Source: JADJPO01 sp963825645
Lineage (GTDB): Bacteria > Actinomycetota > Actinomycetes > Actinomycetales > Kineosporiaceae
Assembly: GCA_963825645.1 (NCBI GenBank)
Contig: CAWGTT010000009.1
Coordinates: 310,001-374,000, forward strand
Reading direction: 5' to 3'
Length of the DNA: 64,000 bases
The notes beneath the pieces were generated by a model. The model did no database searches. It saw nothing but the letters and a program-made list of their open reading frames with translations, and was not told where the DNA came from. Shown one piece after another: positions 24,953 to 31,542 of this stretch (the first letter of the stretch is position 1; each line of letters begins with the position of its first letter). The position numbers were made by a program, and so were the translations under genes.

Positions 24953-25215
24953 GCTGCGGGCGTCCCCACGCGACCGACTGCAGTGAGGTGCTGCAGCGGG
25001 TCTACGAGTACCTGGACGGCGAGCTCACCACGGCGGACCTGATGCGGATTCGCGAGCATCTCACCGAGTGCGGCCCGTGCCTGAGCGAGTACGGCCTTGA
25101 GGAGGCGCTGAAGGCGCTGCTTCGGCGCAGCTGCGCCTGCGAGCCGGCTCCCCAGGACCTGCGCGAGAGGATCATGGTTCGGATCACTGAGGTGCGCGTG
25201 CAGCTCGAGGGCTGA
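24949..25215 (+). CDS. rsrA: redox-sensing anti-sigma factor RsrA
   Basis: An 88-residue zinc-containing anti-sigma factor. Cys11, His37, Cys41 and Cys44 fall at the same numbers as the key zinc and redox residues of Streptomyces RsrA (motif HLTECGPC, the HX3CX2C signature). In the reduced zinc form it binds SigR; oxidation forms a Cys11-Cys44-type disulfide, expels zinc and releases the sigma factor. The start overlaps the sigR stop by 4 nt, so production is coupled. Three further cysteines lie at the ends (Cys3, and CAC near residue 62). Confidence 0.93.
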   Translation: MSCGRPHATDCSEVLQRVYEYLDGELTTADLMRIREHLTECGPCLSEYGLEEALKALLRRSCACEPAPQDLRERIMVRITEVRVQLEG

Positions 25216-25233
25216 CCTGCAAGTGGCCGTGCG

Positions 25234-25308
25234 TCAGCTGTTGGGACGCTTGCCGTGGTTGGAGGCGTTGCCCTTGCGGGCGCGACGGCGGCGGGCGCGA
25301 CGGCTCAT
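25234..25308 (-). CDS. 50S ribosomal protein bL37
   Basis: A 24-residue, extremely basic protein: it starts MSRRARRRRARKGNASNHGK and ends RPNS. This is the actinobacterial ribosomal protein bL37, found in mycobacterial 50S structures. It has ATG at 25308 preceded by AGGAG with 7 nt spacing, and ends in TGA 18 nt from the convergent rsrA stop. The gene is too short for usual gene callers and is easily missed. Confidence 0.88.
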   Translation of the reverse strand: MSRRARRRRARKGNASNHGKRPNS

Positions 25309-25428
25309 CAACGGGCTCCTGTTCTTCTCGTCGGGTGAGTGTTCTTCTCTGGTGAGGCCGGACCCCATCCTGGCACGCCGGTCGCCCCGTCGACGTCAGG
25401 CCCGTCCCGCGTCGGCGATGATCTGGGC

Positions 25429-26157
25429 ATGACACCGCTCGACCTGCTGCGCAGAGCCACCGTCCGGCGGGTGGAGCTGGCGGCGTTGAACCCCCTCGCT
25501 CAGCTGCGTGCCGGTCGGCTCGGCCACCGCATGGTCCAGCTCGTTGCGGGACTGCTCCTGTTCGGGGTGTCGATGGGCCTGCTGGTGCGGGCCCGGCTCG
25601 GACTGGAGCCGTGGGGGGTGCTGCACTTCGGCCTGACCCGGCACGTCCCTGTCTCCTACGGGGTGATGACCATCGTCGTCTCGTTCGTCGTCCTGCTGCT
25701 GTGGGTCCCGCTGCGGCAGTGGCCCGGGCTGGGCACGCTGCTCAATGCGGTGGTCATCGGGCTGGCCATCGACGCCACGCTGGCCCTGGTGCCGGACGTC
25801 GAGGGCCTGTTCTGGCAGGTTCCGGTGATGCTCGTGGCGCTCGTCGGCAATGGCCTGGCCGGCGCGATGTACATCGGTAGCCAGCTCGGACCCGGCCCGC
25901 GGGACGGCCTGATGACCGGTCTGTCCCGGCGCACGGGACGGTCGATCCGGGTGGTTCGCACCACGCTGGAGGTCACCGTCGTCACCCTCGGCTGGCTGCT
26001 GGGTGGCGTCGTCGGGGTCGGCACGGTCGTGTACGCGCTGGCGATCGGGCCTGTCGTCCAGTTCTTCCTGCCGATGCTCACAGTCCGCCTTGACGTGGTC
26101 TCAAGGACGTCGTCTCAAGTCACCACGGTCCGCCGTCGATGGGGCATCCGTGAGTGA
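25429..26157 (+). CDS. YczE/YitT-like membrane protein
   Basis: A 242-residue integral membrane protein with five or six helices. It shows the YczE pattern: LGVSMGLLVRARLGLEPW-like start (LFGVSMGLLVRARLGLEPWG), then GLMTGLSRRTGRSIRVVRTT and LGWLLGGVVGVGTVVYALAIGP. Members of this family are of unknown function (YczE influences lipopeptide production in Bacillus). The ATG at 25429 was chosen because the sequence before it is not protein-like. It overlaps the following gene by 8 nt. Confidence 0.78.
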   Translation: MTPLDLLRRATVRRVELAALNPLAQLRAGRLGHRMVQLVAGLLLFGVSMGLLVRARLGLEPWGVLHFGLTRHVPVSYGVMTIVVSFVVLLLWVPLRQWPGLGTLLNAVVIGLAIDATLALVPDVEGLFWQVPVMLVALVGNGLAGAMYIGSQLGPGPRDGLMTGLSRRTGRSIRVVRTTLEVTVVTLGWLLGGVVGVGTVVYALAIGPVVQFFLPMLTVRLDVVSRTSSQVTTVRRRWGIRE

Positions 26158-27256
26158 GATCGCCGAGCAGCCCGCGCCGACCCGGGTTGGGCCGTACCTG
26201 CGCGCCCTGACCGACCTGCTGGGCTCCGACCTGCACTGCAAGGTCGGCTCCCCGCCACGGGTACGCATCGACGGTCGGCTGCGCCGCCTCGACGCCCCGG
26301 TGCTGACCCCCGAGGACACCCAGGCGATGCTCGCGGAGATCCTCACGCGTCCTGACCTGTGTCACCAGTTCGAGCACACCAACGAGGCCGACTTCGCCTA
26401 CGCCGTGGCCGGGATCGGCCGGTTCCGGGTGAACGCCTTCCGTGCCCGCGGTTCGGTGGGCATGGTCTTCCGCCGGGTCTCCACCGCGGCGATCCCACTG
26501 GAGACGCTCGGGATGCCGGACGCGGTCGGGGCGCTGGCCCTGGAGCCGCGCGGTCTGGTGCTGGTCACCGGTCCGACCGGGTCGGGCAAGACCACGACCC
26601 TTTCGGCGATGGTCGACCTGATCAACCGCACCCGCGAGGTGCACGTGGTGACGATCGAGGACCCGATCGAAGTCCTGCACGAAGACAAGATGGCCATGGT
26701 CAACCAGCGGGAGATCTCGGTGGACACCGAGGACTTCAGCCGCGCGATGCGTGCCGCGATGCGCCAGGACCCGGACGTGATCCTGGTCGGGGAGATGCGC
26801 GACCAGGAGACGGTCAAGGCCGCTCTGGCCGCCGCCGAGACCGGTCACTTCGTCATGTCGACCTTGCACACCACGGACGCCCGCGAGACGGTCACCCGGA
26901 TCATCGACTTCTTCCCTCCACACGACCAGCGACAGCTTCGGCTGACCCTGGCCAGTGTCCTGCGCGGGGTGGTCTGCCAGCGGCTGGTGACACGCGCGGA
27001 CGGCAAGGGGCGGTGCGTCGTGGCCGAGCTGTGCGTGAACACCGGCCGGATCACCGAGGCGATCATCGACCCGGACAAGACCCAGAGCATCGAGGCCCTG
27101 GTCGCGGACGGCGCCTTCTACGGCATGCAGACGTTCGACCAGCACCTGATCGCGTTGCTCCGCGACGGCGTGATCACCCTGAACGACGCGCTGTCGGCCT
27201 CCAGCAACCCGCACGACCTGCAGGTCGAGCTGCGACGTCAGGGCCTGGTGGCCTGA
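26150..27256 (+). CDS. PilT-like type IV pilus retraction ATPase
   Basis: A 368-residue secretion-superfamily ATPase. After an N-terminal PAS-like domain (GSDLHCKVGSPPRVRIDGRL) come the P-loop GPTGSGKTTT (~141-150), the Asp box (TIEDPIEVLHEDK), Walker B (PDVILVGEMRDQET) and His box (GHFVMSTLHTTDA). The AIRNLIRE motif typical of true PilT C-termini is not evident. It would depolymerise pili or drive related assembly. No pilin, PilB, PilC or prepilin peptidase gene lies nearby. The GTG start is inside the YczE-like gene. Confidence 0.85.
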   Translation: MSEIAEQPAPTRVGPYLRALTDLLGSDLHCKVGSPPRVRIDGRLRRLDAPVLTPEDTQAMLAEILTRPDLCHQFEHTNEADFAYAVAGIGRFRVNAFRARGSVGMVFRRVSTAAIPLETLGMPDAVGALALEPRGLVLVTGPTGSGKTTTLSAMVDLINRTREVHVVTIEDPIEVLHEDKMAMVNQREISVDTEDFSRAMRAAMRQDPDVILVGEMRDQETVKAALAAAETGHFVMSTLHTTDARETVTRIIDFFPPHDQRQLRLTLASVLRGVVCQRLVTRADGKGRCVVAELCVNTGRITEAIIDPDKTQSIEALVADGAFYGMQTFDQHLIALLRDGVITLNDALSASSNPHDLQVELRRQGLVA

Positions 27257-27261
27257 CCTCC

Positions 27262-27267
27262 TACGCT
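27262..27267 (+). promoter_or_regulatory. -10 box of the thioesterase-like gene, leaderless spacing
   Basis: TACGCT lies exactly 6 nt before the ATG at 27274, with no ribosome binding site. It sits just behind the stop of the pilT-like gene, so the thioesterase-like gene probably has its own leaderless transcript. Confidence 0.45.
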
Positions 27268-27273
27268 GGCCCG

Positions 27274-27645
27274 ATGAGGACGGCGACGCTGGTGTTCACG
27301 GTGACCGAGCCGGACACGGCGGCGGCGCTCGGCAGCGGTGACCTCGAGGTGCTGGGCACGCCGCGGTTGCTCGCCTGGTGCGAGGCGGCCACCTGCCGGG
27401 CGGCCGAGGAACGGCTCGACGAGGGGCAGACCAGCCTCGGGACCAGGGTCCAGCTCGAGCACCTGCTCGCCTCCGTGGTGGGGACGGTTGTCGAGGTGAA
27501 GGCCGATCTCGTCCATCGGGACGGGCGCTTGCTCGAGTTCGACGTCACCGCGGTGGACGCCCGCGACGGGCGCCTGCTCGCCACCGCCCGGGTGCGCCGG
27601 GTCGTCGTCGACCGGGAGCGGTTCCTGGCGCGGTTGCCGAGGTGA
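27274..27645 (+). CDS. hotdog-fold thioesterase-like protein (FlK type)
   Basis: A 123-residue single-domain protein. It has a hotdog-fold layout: AATCRAAEERLDEGQTSLGTRVQLEHLLASVVGTVVEVKADL then the strand-rich ARVRRVVVDRERF. This is the pattern of FlK-like acyl-CoA thioesterases. The substrate is unknown. The ATG at 27274 is 6 nt behind a -10 box. Confidence 0.7.
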   Translation: MRTATLVFTVTEPDTAAALGSGDLEVLGTPRLLAWCEAATCRAAEERLDEGQTSLGTRVQLEHLLASVVGTVVEVKADLVHRDGRLLEFDVTAVDARDGRLLATARVRRVVVDRERFLARLPR

Positions 27646-27980
27646 GCGGTCCGGCTCTCCCGACCCCGGGTCAGCACCCGGCGTCGTCCGGATGCCCCCG
27701 CGGCTGTACCGGATCGCCGTCGTCGTCGACGTGTTCGGTATCGACCGCGTCGTCCCGGTCATGAGCCTGGACGACGACCCGCCGCCGGCCCTGATCCGCG
27801 AGGGGCGCGGCTCTGCGGGTCTCCCAGCGACGGCCGAGGGGACGGCGGACGGCGACCATCCTCGGCGCGTCGGCGGGGGAGTGCTTCGCGCTCGACGCGG
27901 TCTTCTGCGCGCGGCGGCGGGCTCGATCTCGCCGCTGGACCTCAACGTTCTGCTGATCAATGGGATGGGGTTGACCGTAC
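27646..27980. other. gap without a convincing gene
   Basis: About 335 nt. Frames are open on both strands, but the translations are Arg/Asp/Pro-rich, have no start with a ribosome binding site and match no family I know. I see no hairpin or repeat. It may be a decayed gene or regulatory space. Confidence 0.4.
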
Positions 27981-28133
27981 GTGCTTCCCGCCCTGGCCGC
28001 CGTCCTGGGCGAGAGGCTGTCCGGCGGGTTCATCGGCACGATCGCGGTTGTGGTGGGGCTGGCGCTGATGGTGTTCGGGGTGGTGCTCTGCGCGCTGGGC
28101 AGCGCTTATCACCGCGAGCCGGCTCCACGCTGA
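27981..28133 (+). CDS. possible 50-residue single-pass membrane protein
   Basis: GTG at 27981, stop at 28131-28133. The product would be one hydrophobic helix (IGTIAVVVGLALMVFGVVLCA) flanked by short polar ends (LGERLSGG before, YHREPAPR after), with positive residues at the end. An in-frame stop lies just upstream. No ribosome binding site is evident. The protein-like composition against the otherwise unprotein-like surroundings is the main support. Confidence 0.4.
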   Translation: MLPALAAVLGERLSGGFIGTIAVVVGLALMVFGVVLCALGSAYHREPAPR

Positions 28134-28163
28134 GTCGGGCGAGGGGCGAGAGTTCTTGCGAGA

Positions 28164-28203
28164 TGATGTCGCGGATTCGCGATGTCGCGAATCCGCGACA
28201 TCA
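28164..28203. repeat. 40-bp near-perfect palindrome
   Basis: GATGTCGCGGATTCGCGA (28165-28182) and its exact reverse complement (28185-28202) are separated by only 2 nt, with one more matching pair outside. It lies 30 nt after the small membrane-protein frame. There is no T-tract, so it could be a terminator, a cruciform-forming site or a protein-binding site. Confidence 0.7.
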
Positions 28204-28224
28204 CCGCGCACGATGGTCGACCTT

Positions 28225-28325
28225 GTGCTCTGGCGCTCGTGATCACCGGGTTGGTCAGGCGGCGGCTGGGCCACCCACACCTCACCCCGCACGACCAAAC
28301 CGGTGATCATCCGAGGTCAGAGCAC
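28225..28325. repeat. long imperfect inverted repeat at the 3' end of sodN
   Basis: TGATCACCGGGTTGGTC (28240-28256) pairs with GACCAAACCGGTGATCA (28293-28309) with one mismatch. Outside this, GTGCTCTG (28225-28232) pairs with CAGAGCAC (28318-28325). The loop is 36 nt. The outer arm touches the sodN stop codon, so the structure could end the sodN transcript; its size also fits a small dispersed palindromic element. Confidence 0.6.
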
Positions 28326-28744
28326 TAGGCCTTCTTGGTCTCCCAGAAGATCTCGTCGATCTCGGCGATCTTCCCCAGGAGCTGGTCGGCCACGGTCTCA
28401 TCCAAGGAGCCCTTGGTTCCGCCGGCCCCGGCCAGCTTGGTCGCCTCGTTGAACAGCCCATGCAGCTGCGGATACTTCTCGAAGTGCGGCGGCTTGAAGT
28501 AGTCGGTCCACAGCACCCAGAGGTGGTGCTTGACCAGCTCGCTGCGCTCTTCCTTCACAGCGATCGCCCGTGACCGGAACGCCTCGTCGTCCGACGCGTG
28601 GTACTTGGCGATCGTCGCCTTGATCGACTCGGCTTCGATCCTGGCCTGGGCGGGGTCGTAGACACCGCATGGCAGGTCGCAGTGGGCGCTGACCTCGGTG
28701 GTGGTCAGCGCACGGGTGATGGTCTCGGCGAGACGCGTCAGCAT
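28325..28744 (-). CDS. sodN: nickel superoxide dismutase precursor
   Basis: A 139-residue precursor. Residues 1-20 form a leader ending TTTEVSA, which is removed to expose the nickel hook HCDLPCGVYD (His21, Cys22 and Cys26 become His1, Cys2 and Cys6). The rest is a four-helix bundle with the conserved HHLWVLWTDYFKPPHFEKYP. It converts superoxide to oxygen and peroxide in the cytoplasm as a hexamer. The ATG at 28744 has AAAGGA upstream. The maturation protease gene sodX is 2.4 kb away rather than adjacent. The region upstream contains tandem repeats. Confidence 0.95.
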   Translation of the reverse strand: MLTRLAETITRALTTTEVSAHCDLPCGVYDPAQARIEAESIKATIAKYHASDDEAFRSRAIAVKEERSELVKHHLWVLWTDYFKPPHFEKYPQLHGLFNEATKLAGAGGTKGSLDETVADQLLGKIAEIDEIFWETKKA

Positions 28745-28786
28745 CCGGTCACGTCCTTTCCTCGTCGGTAGTGGATTGCTCGGTGA

Positions 28787-28828
28787 GGGATTCGTCGGTG
28801 GGGATTCGTCGGTGGGGATTCGTCGGTC
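28787..28828. repeat. three tandem copies of a 14-bp repeat upstream of sodN
   Basis: GGGATTCGTCGGTG occurs three times end to end (28787-28800, 28801-28814, 28815-28828; last base changed in the third). A degenerate copy may lie just before. It is 43 bp upstream of the sodN start, in its promoter or untranslated leader. Confidence 0.85.
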
Positions 28829-28910
28829 TGTTCGGTCGGGGCGACCGTGAATCTGCCCGTCGAACCGAACGCTACTCCCGCGCCTGCTCCGTCGCCCATC
28901 CACCCGAGGT

Positions 28911-28991
28911 GGGCACGGCGTGACGTTGTGCTCGCCAGACGGGCACGGCGTGACGTTGTGCTCGCCAGACGGGCACGGCGTGACGTTGTGC
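28911..28991. repeat. 2.7 tandem copies of a 30-bp repeat between sodN and the sigma gene
   Basis: The 30-bp unit begins GGGCACGGCGTGACGTTGTG and ends CTCGCCAGAC. It occurs at 28911-28940, 28941-28970 and, for its first 21 bases, 28971-28991. Copies one and two are identical. The unit has no spacers, so it is not a CRISPR array. The 454-nt divergent gap 28745-29198 holds both repeat arrays and no gene I can support. Confidence 0.9.
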
Positions 28992-29198
28992 CCGTCCCGC
29001 GGGGATCGTGCGCGGATCGTGCGGGGAGCCGGAGCCGAGGGCGATCACGGGCAGGACGGACACCGCAACGTAATCGGTTCGATACCCAGCGTGTAACACT
29101 TTCGGGCCAATCCGCGGTAGAACAGGTGCAGCAGGTCGCGCGACGGGGGTCGAAGCAGACCGCGCACGAGGTCTGAGCATCGACGTTCGGGGAGGACC

Positions 29199-29780
29199 GT
29201 GAACAGCGACGGCCAAGGCGCCGACGTGTTGGGCCGCGCACGTGCAGGTGACGAGCGAGCTTTCCTCGCCCTGTACCGCGCCGCCCAGCCGGGGCTGCTG
29301 CGCTATCTGTCCGTGCTGGTCGGCGGGGCTGCCGAAGAGGTGGCGGCGCAGACCTGGGCGGAGGTCAACCGGGAGCTGTCGGGTTTCGGAGGCGAACTCG
29401 ACTCCTTCCGCGGATGGGTGGCCGGCATCGGCCGACGCCTCGCCTGCGAGCATCTCGATCGGCAGGCCCGGCTCGGGAAGGCACCGGTGCCGATCGACAC
29501 TCTCGGCGGGCCGACGCCTCCGCGTGCCGCGCGGGCGCTGCAGATGATCGCCCAGCTGCCTCCCGCCGAGGCAGAGGCGGTGACGCTGCGCGCAGTGATG
29601 GGCATGGGCGAGGTCGAGGCGGCGTCGGTGCTCGGGTTGCGGCCCGGTTCGGTGCGCCGGACGGCGGAACGCGGCCTGCGCGCCCTCACCCGGCGTCTGC
29701 AGCCGGTGCCGGTCGAGCCGGTCGACGACCTGGCCGCTGTCGAGCTGCCGCGGGTGATCGGGATCGAGGTGTCCCGATGA
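29199..29780 (+). CDS. ECF-type RNA polymerase sigma factor
   Basis: A 193-residue sigma factor with region 2 (GDERAFLALYRAAQPGLLRYL ... SFRGWVAGIGRRLACEHLDRQ) and region 4 (LPPAEAEAVTLRAVMGMGEVEAASVLGLRPGSVRRTAERGLRAL). The region 2 part is divergent, lacking the usual DxxDxxQE stretch (AAEEVAAQTWAEV instead). GTG start with GGGGAGGA upstream. It overlaps the next gene as ATGA, so that large membrane protein is the likely partner or anti-sigma factor. Confidence 0.85.
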   Translation: MNSDGQGADVLGRARAGDERAFLALYRAAQPGLLRYLSVLVGGAAEEVAAQTWAEVNRELSGFGGELDSFRGWVAGIGRRLACEHLDRQARLGKAPVPIDTLGGPTPPRAARALQMIAQLPPAEAEAVTLRAVMGMGEVEAASVLGLRPGSVRRTAERGLRALTRRLQPVPVEPVDDLAAVELPRVIGIEVSR

Positions 29781-31114
29781 GCATGCGCTTCCCCGGTCAG
29801 CGGCGTCCCCCGGGGCAGCGGCTGACCGACCCTCTCGGCTCGGCGCAACCCGACCTGGCCGTCCTGCCGGCACTCACCCTGGTCGGCGAGGGTGGTCGGC
29901 ACGCGCTACGGGTACTCGACGGCTGCGCTCCGTTCGGCGCCGGATGCGATGAGCTGGTCACCCTGCTGGGCGATGCGTGCGCCCCGGCCGACCCGCTCGA
30001 GCTGCGCGGCGAGGAGGAGGCGCTCGCCGCCTTCCGAGCGGCCCACGACCGTGTGGTCCGTCATCGGCTGCCGGTGGCCGGCACCAACCGCCGGGCAGCT
30101 GCTCGGCGCGCGGCGCGGCGTGCGCACCGGCCGCCCGCCTCGACGTCCGGCACGGCTCCCCTGGTCGGGTCCGCGCTGGCGGTGGCTGCCTCGGCAGCGG
30201 TGATGGTGCTGGCCTACGGCAGCTCGCTCGGCATCCCGCGACCCATCGAGAGCGGGCGTGGGTCCGGGGCGGGCACCGTGCAGGGGGTGCTTCAGCCCAG
30301 CGCCGGGAGCGGTGGCGGCGGTTCGGTCGCGGCCGGCCCGGTCACCACCTCGACGACCGCGCCCAGCGGCACCGTGGCCGACGTCGGCCAGCCATCTGGA
30401 CGGCGCGAGAGCACGCTGCCTTCCACGGTGGACAGCGCCTCGGCGCCGGTCGCGGCGAGCCGGTTGGCCGCCGGCGAGTCGGTGCGGACCGCCGCGGCGT
30501 CGCCGAGTCCCTCGGCGTCCAAGTCGCCGAGGTCGTCGCCGACCCGAGACCGTCGGGCGCACGTCTCCGCCCCGGGCGATCCGGGCGGACCCAACGGCTC
30601 GGACGCCGGCACGAGGCTCTCCGGCCGCAGCCAGGACGGTGCGTCCGACGGGACGAGTGCCGAGACGACCCGGCCGACCCGGACCGGTCGTTCCGGCTCG
30701 TCGCGCGGGCCGCGGCGGGCCGATCGTTCCGGGGAGGGTTCCACCGACACCTCGGCGCGCTCCACCGATCAACGGGGGCCCTCGACGACCCGCCCGAAGC
30801 TGTCCACCGGAGAGAACGGGCCGTCGACGACGCAACGTGAATCGGCCGGCGGCACCCTCGGTTCGCGCGCGGTGCCCTCGAGGAAGCCCAGCGGGTCGAC
30901 CAGTCCCACCGATGTCCCGACGCTAGCAAGCACCGTGGCGGCCGGTCGGGTGATCGTGTTCGGCGAGGCGCTGCGGCCCGTCCTGCGTGGTCGGTGCATC
31001 GCCTGGAAGGACGGCACGAGCCGACCCGAGGACGACCGGCTCCTGCTCTTCCTGGCCGGCGACGAGGAAACCGTCACGACGGTCTGCGCCGACCTGCTGA
31101 TCCGCACGCGATAG
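29777..31114 (+). CDS. large low-complexity membrane protein, possible anti-sigma partner
   Basis: A 445-residue protein I do not recognise. The first ~125 residues are soluble and would be cytoplasmic. One membrane segment follows (about 128-150, APLVGSALAVAASAAVMVLAYG), then nearly 250 residues of Ser/Thr/Gly/Arg/Pro-rich, disorder-like sequence. A short folded-looking C-terminus ends it (about 385-445, GRVIVFGEALRPVLRGRCIAW). The coupled start with the sigma gene and the single helix fit a trans-membrane anti-sigma factor, but no zinc or ASD motif is visible. Confidence 0.65.
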   Translation: MSMRFPGQRRPPGQRLTDPLGSAQPDLAVLPALTLVGEGGRHALRVLDGCAPFGAGCDELVTLLGDACAPADPLELRGEEEALAAFRAAHDRVVRHRLPVAGTNRRAAARRAARRAHRPPASTSGTAPLVGSALAVAASAAVMVLAYGSSLGIPRPIESGRGSGAGTVQGVLQPSAGSGGGGSVAAGPVTTSTTAPSGTVADVGQPSGRRESTLPSTVDSASAPVAASRLAAGESVRTAAASPSPSASKSPRSSPTRDRRAHVSAPGDPGGPNGSDAGTRLSGRSQDGASDGTSAETTRPTRTGRSGSSRGPRRADRSGEGSTDTSARSTDQRGPSTTRPKLSTGENGPSTTQRESAGGTLGSRAVPSRKPSGSTSPTDVPTLASTVAAGRVIVFGEALRPVLRGRCIAWKDGTSRPEDDRLLLFLAGDEETVTTVCADLLIRTR

Positions 31115-31185
31115 ACGCGTTGGTCGGGTGGGCGAAGCGGCGCTCTGACGGGTCGGCATCGTGAGCCGATCATGGGCGAGCGGGG

Positions 31186-31542
31186 TCACAGCCGCCGAGG
31201 GCGTGGCCACAGCCGAGCCTGGACGACGCCGAGCACGTCCTGTTCGCCCACCGCGCCGACCAGCCAGGAGTCGACGCCGCCGGCGGGGTTGTCCCGTTCC
31301 ACCCACCATCCGTCGTCCTGGGCGAAGGCCAACCGCTTGACCGCCACCGGTCGGTCCCCGGGCAGGCGGATCAGACCGATCCGTCCCGCCTGCGGCCGGG
31401 CGGCTCGCCCACCGCGGGCGACCAGCACGAGATCGCCGTCGGACAGCGTCGGCTGCATCGACACCCCACGGACGCGGACCACGGACCACACACCCCGATT
31501 GTGGTGCCTGCCGGCGCACCGCGGCGGGTAGCGTGAGGTCAT
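31186..31542 (-). CDS. sodX: nickel superoxide dismutase maturation protease (S26 family)
   Basis: A 118-residue S26-type serine protease. It has the nucleophile motif VRGVSMQPTLSDGD (Ser) and the Lys motif PVAVKRLAF, then WWVERDNPAGGVDS as in SodX and signal peptidase I. It should remove the 20-residue leader of SodN. No membrane anchor is present. The ATG at 31542 overlaps the divergent ATG at 31541 and has a TAGGCA box 6 nt upstream; the GTG at 31491 is an alternative start closer to the family length. Confidence 0.85.
   Translation of the reverse strand: MTSRYPPRCAGRHHNRGVWSVVRVRGVSMQPTLSDGDLVLVARGGRAARPQAGRIGLIRLPGDRPVAVKRLAFAQDDGWWVERDNPAGGVDSWLVGAVGEQDVLGVVQARLWPRPRRL
31529..31534 (+). 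promoter_or_regulatory. -10 box of the zinc-free oxidoreductase gene inside sodX
   Basis: TAGCGT, 6 nt before the ATG at 31541. It lies within the 5' coding end of the divergent sodX gene. On the other strand TAGGCA lies 6 nt before the sodX ATG. Both genes would then be leaderless. Confidence 0.5.

Noticed and set aside
27692..28306. 204-residue plus-strand frame in the gap after the thioesterase
   Set aside because: Arg/Gly/Asp-rich, no ribosome binding site, and the more protein-like small membrane frame lies in another frame of the same stretch.
28911..28991. CRISPR array
   Set aside because: The 30-bp units abut without spacers and no cas gene is in the window.
29060..29110. ECF-type autoregulated promoter (AAC...CGT) before the sigma gene
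   Set aside because: The elements are degenerate and the spacing is about 19 nt, outside the usual range, so I cannot support it.
28738..29241. Repeat protein encoded by the 30-bp repeats (10-residue units on either strand)
   Set aside because: The 30-bp period keeps all frames open by chance; the products are Arg/Ala-rich with no start or ribosome binding site.
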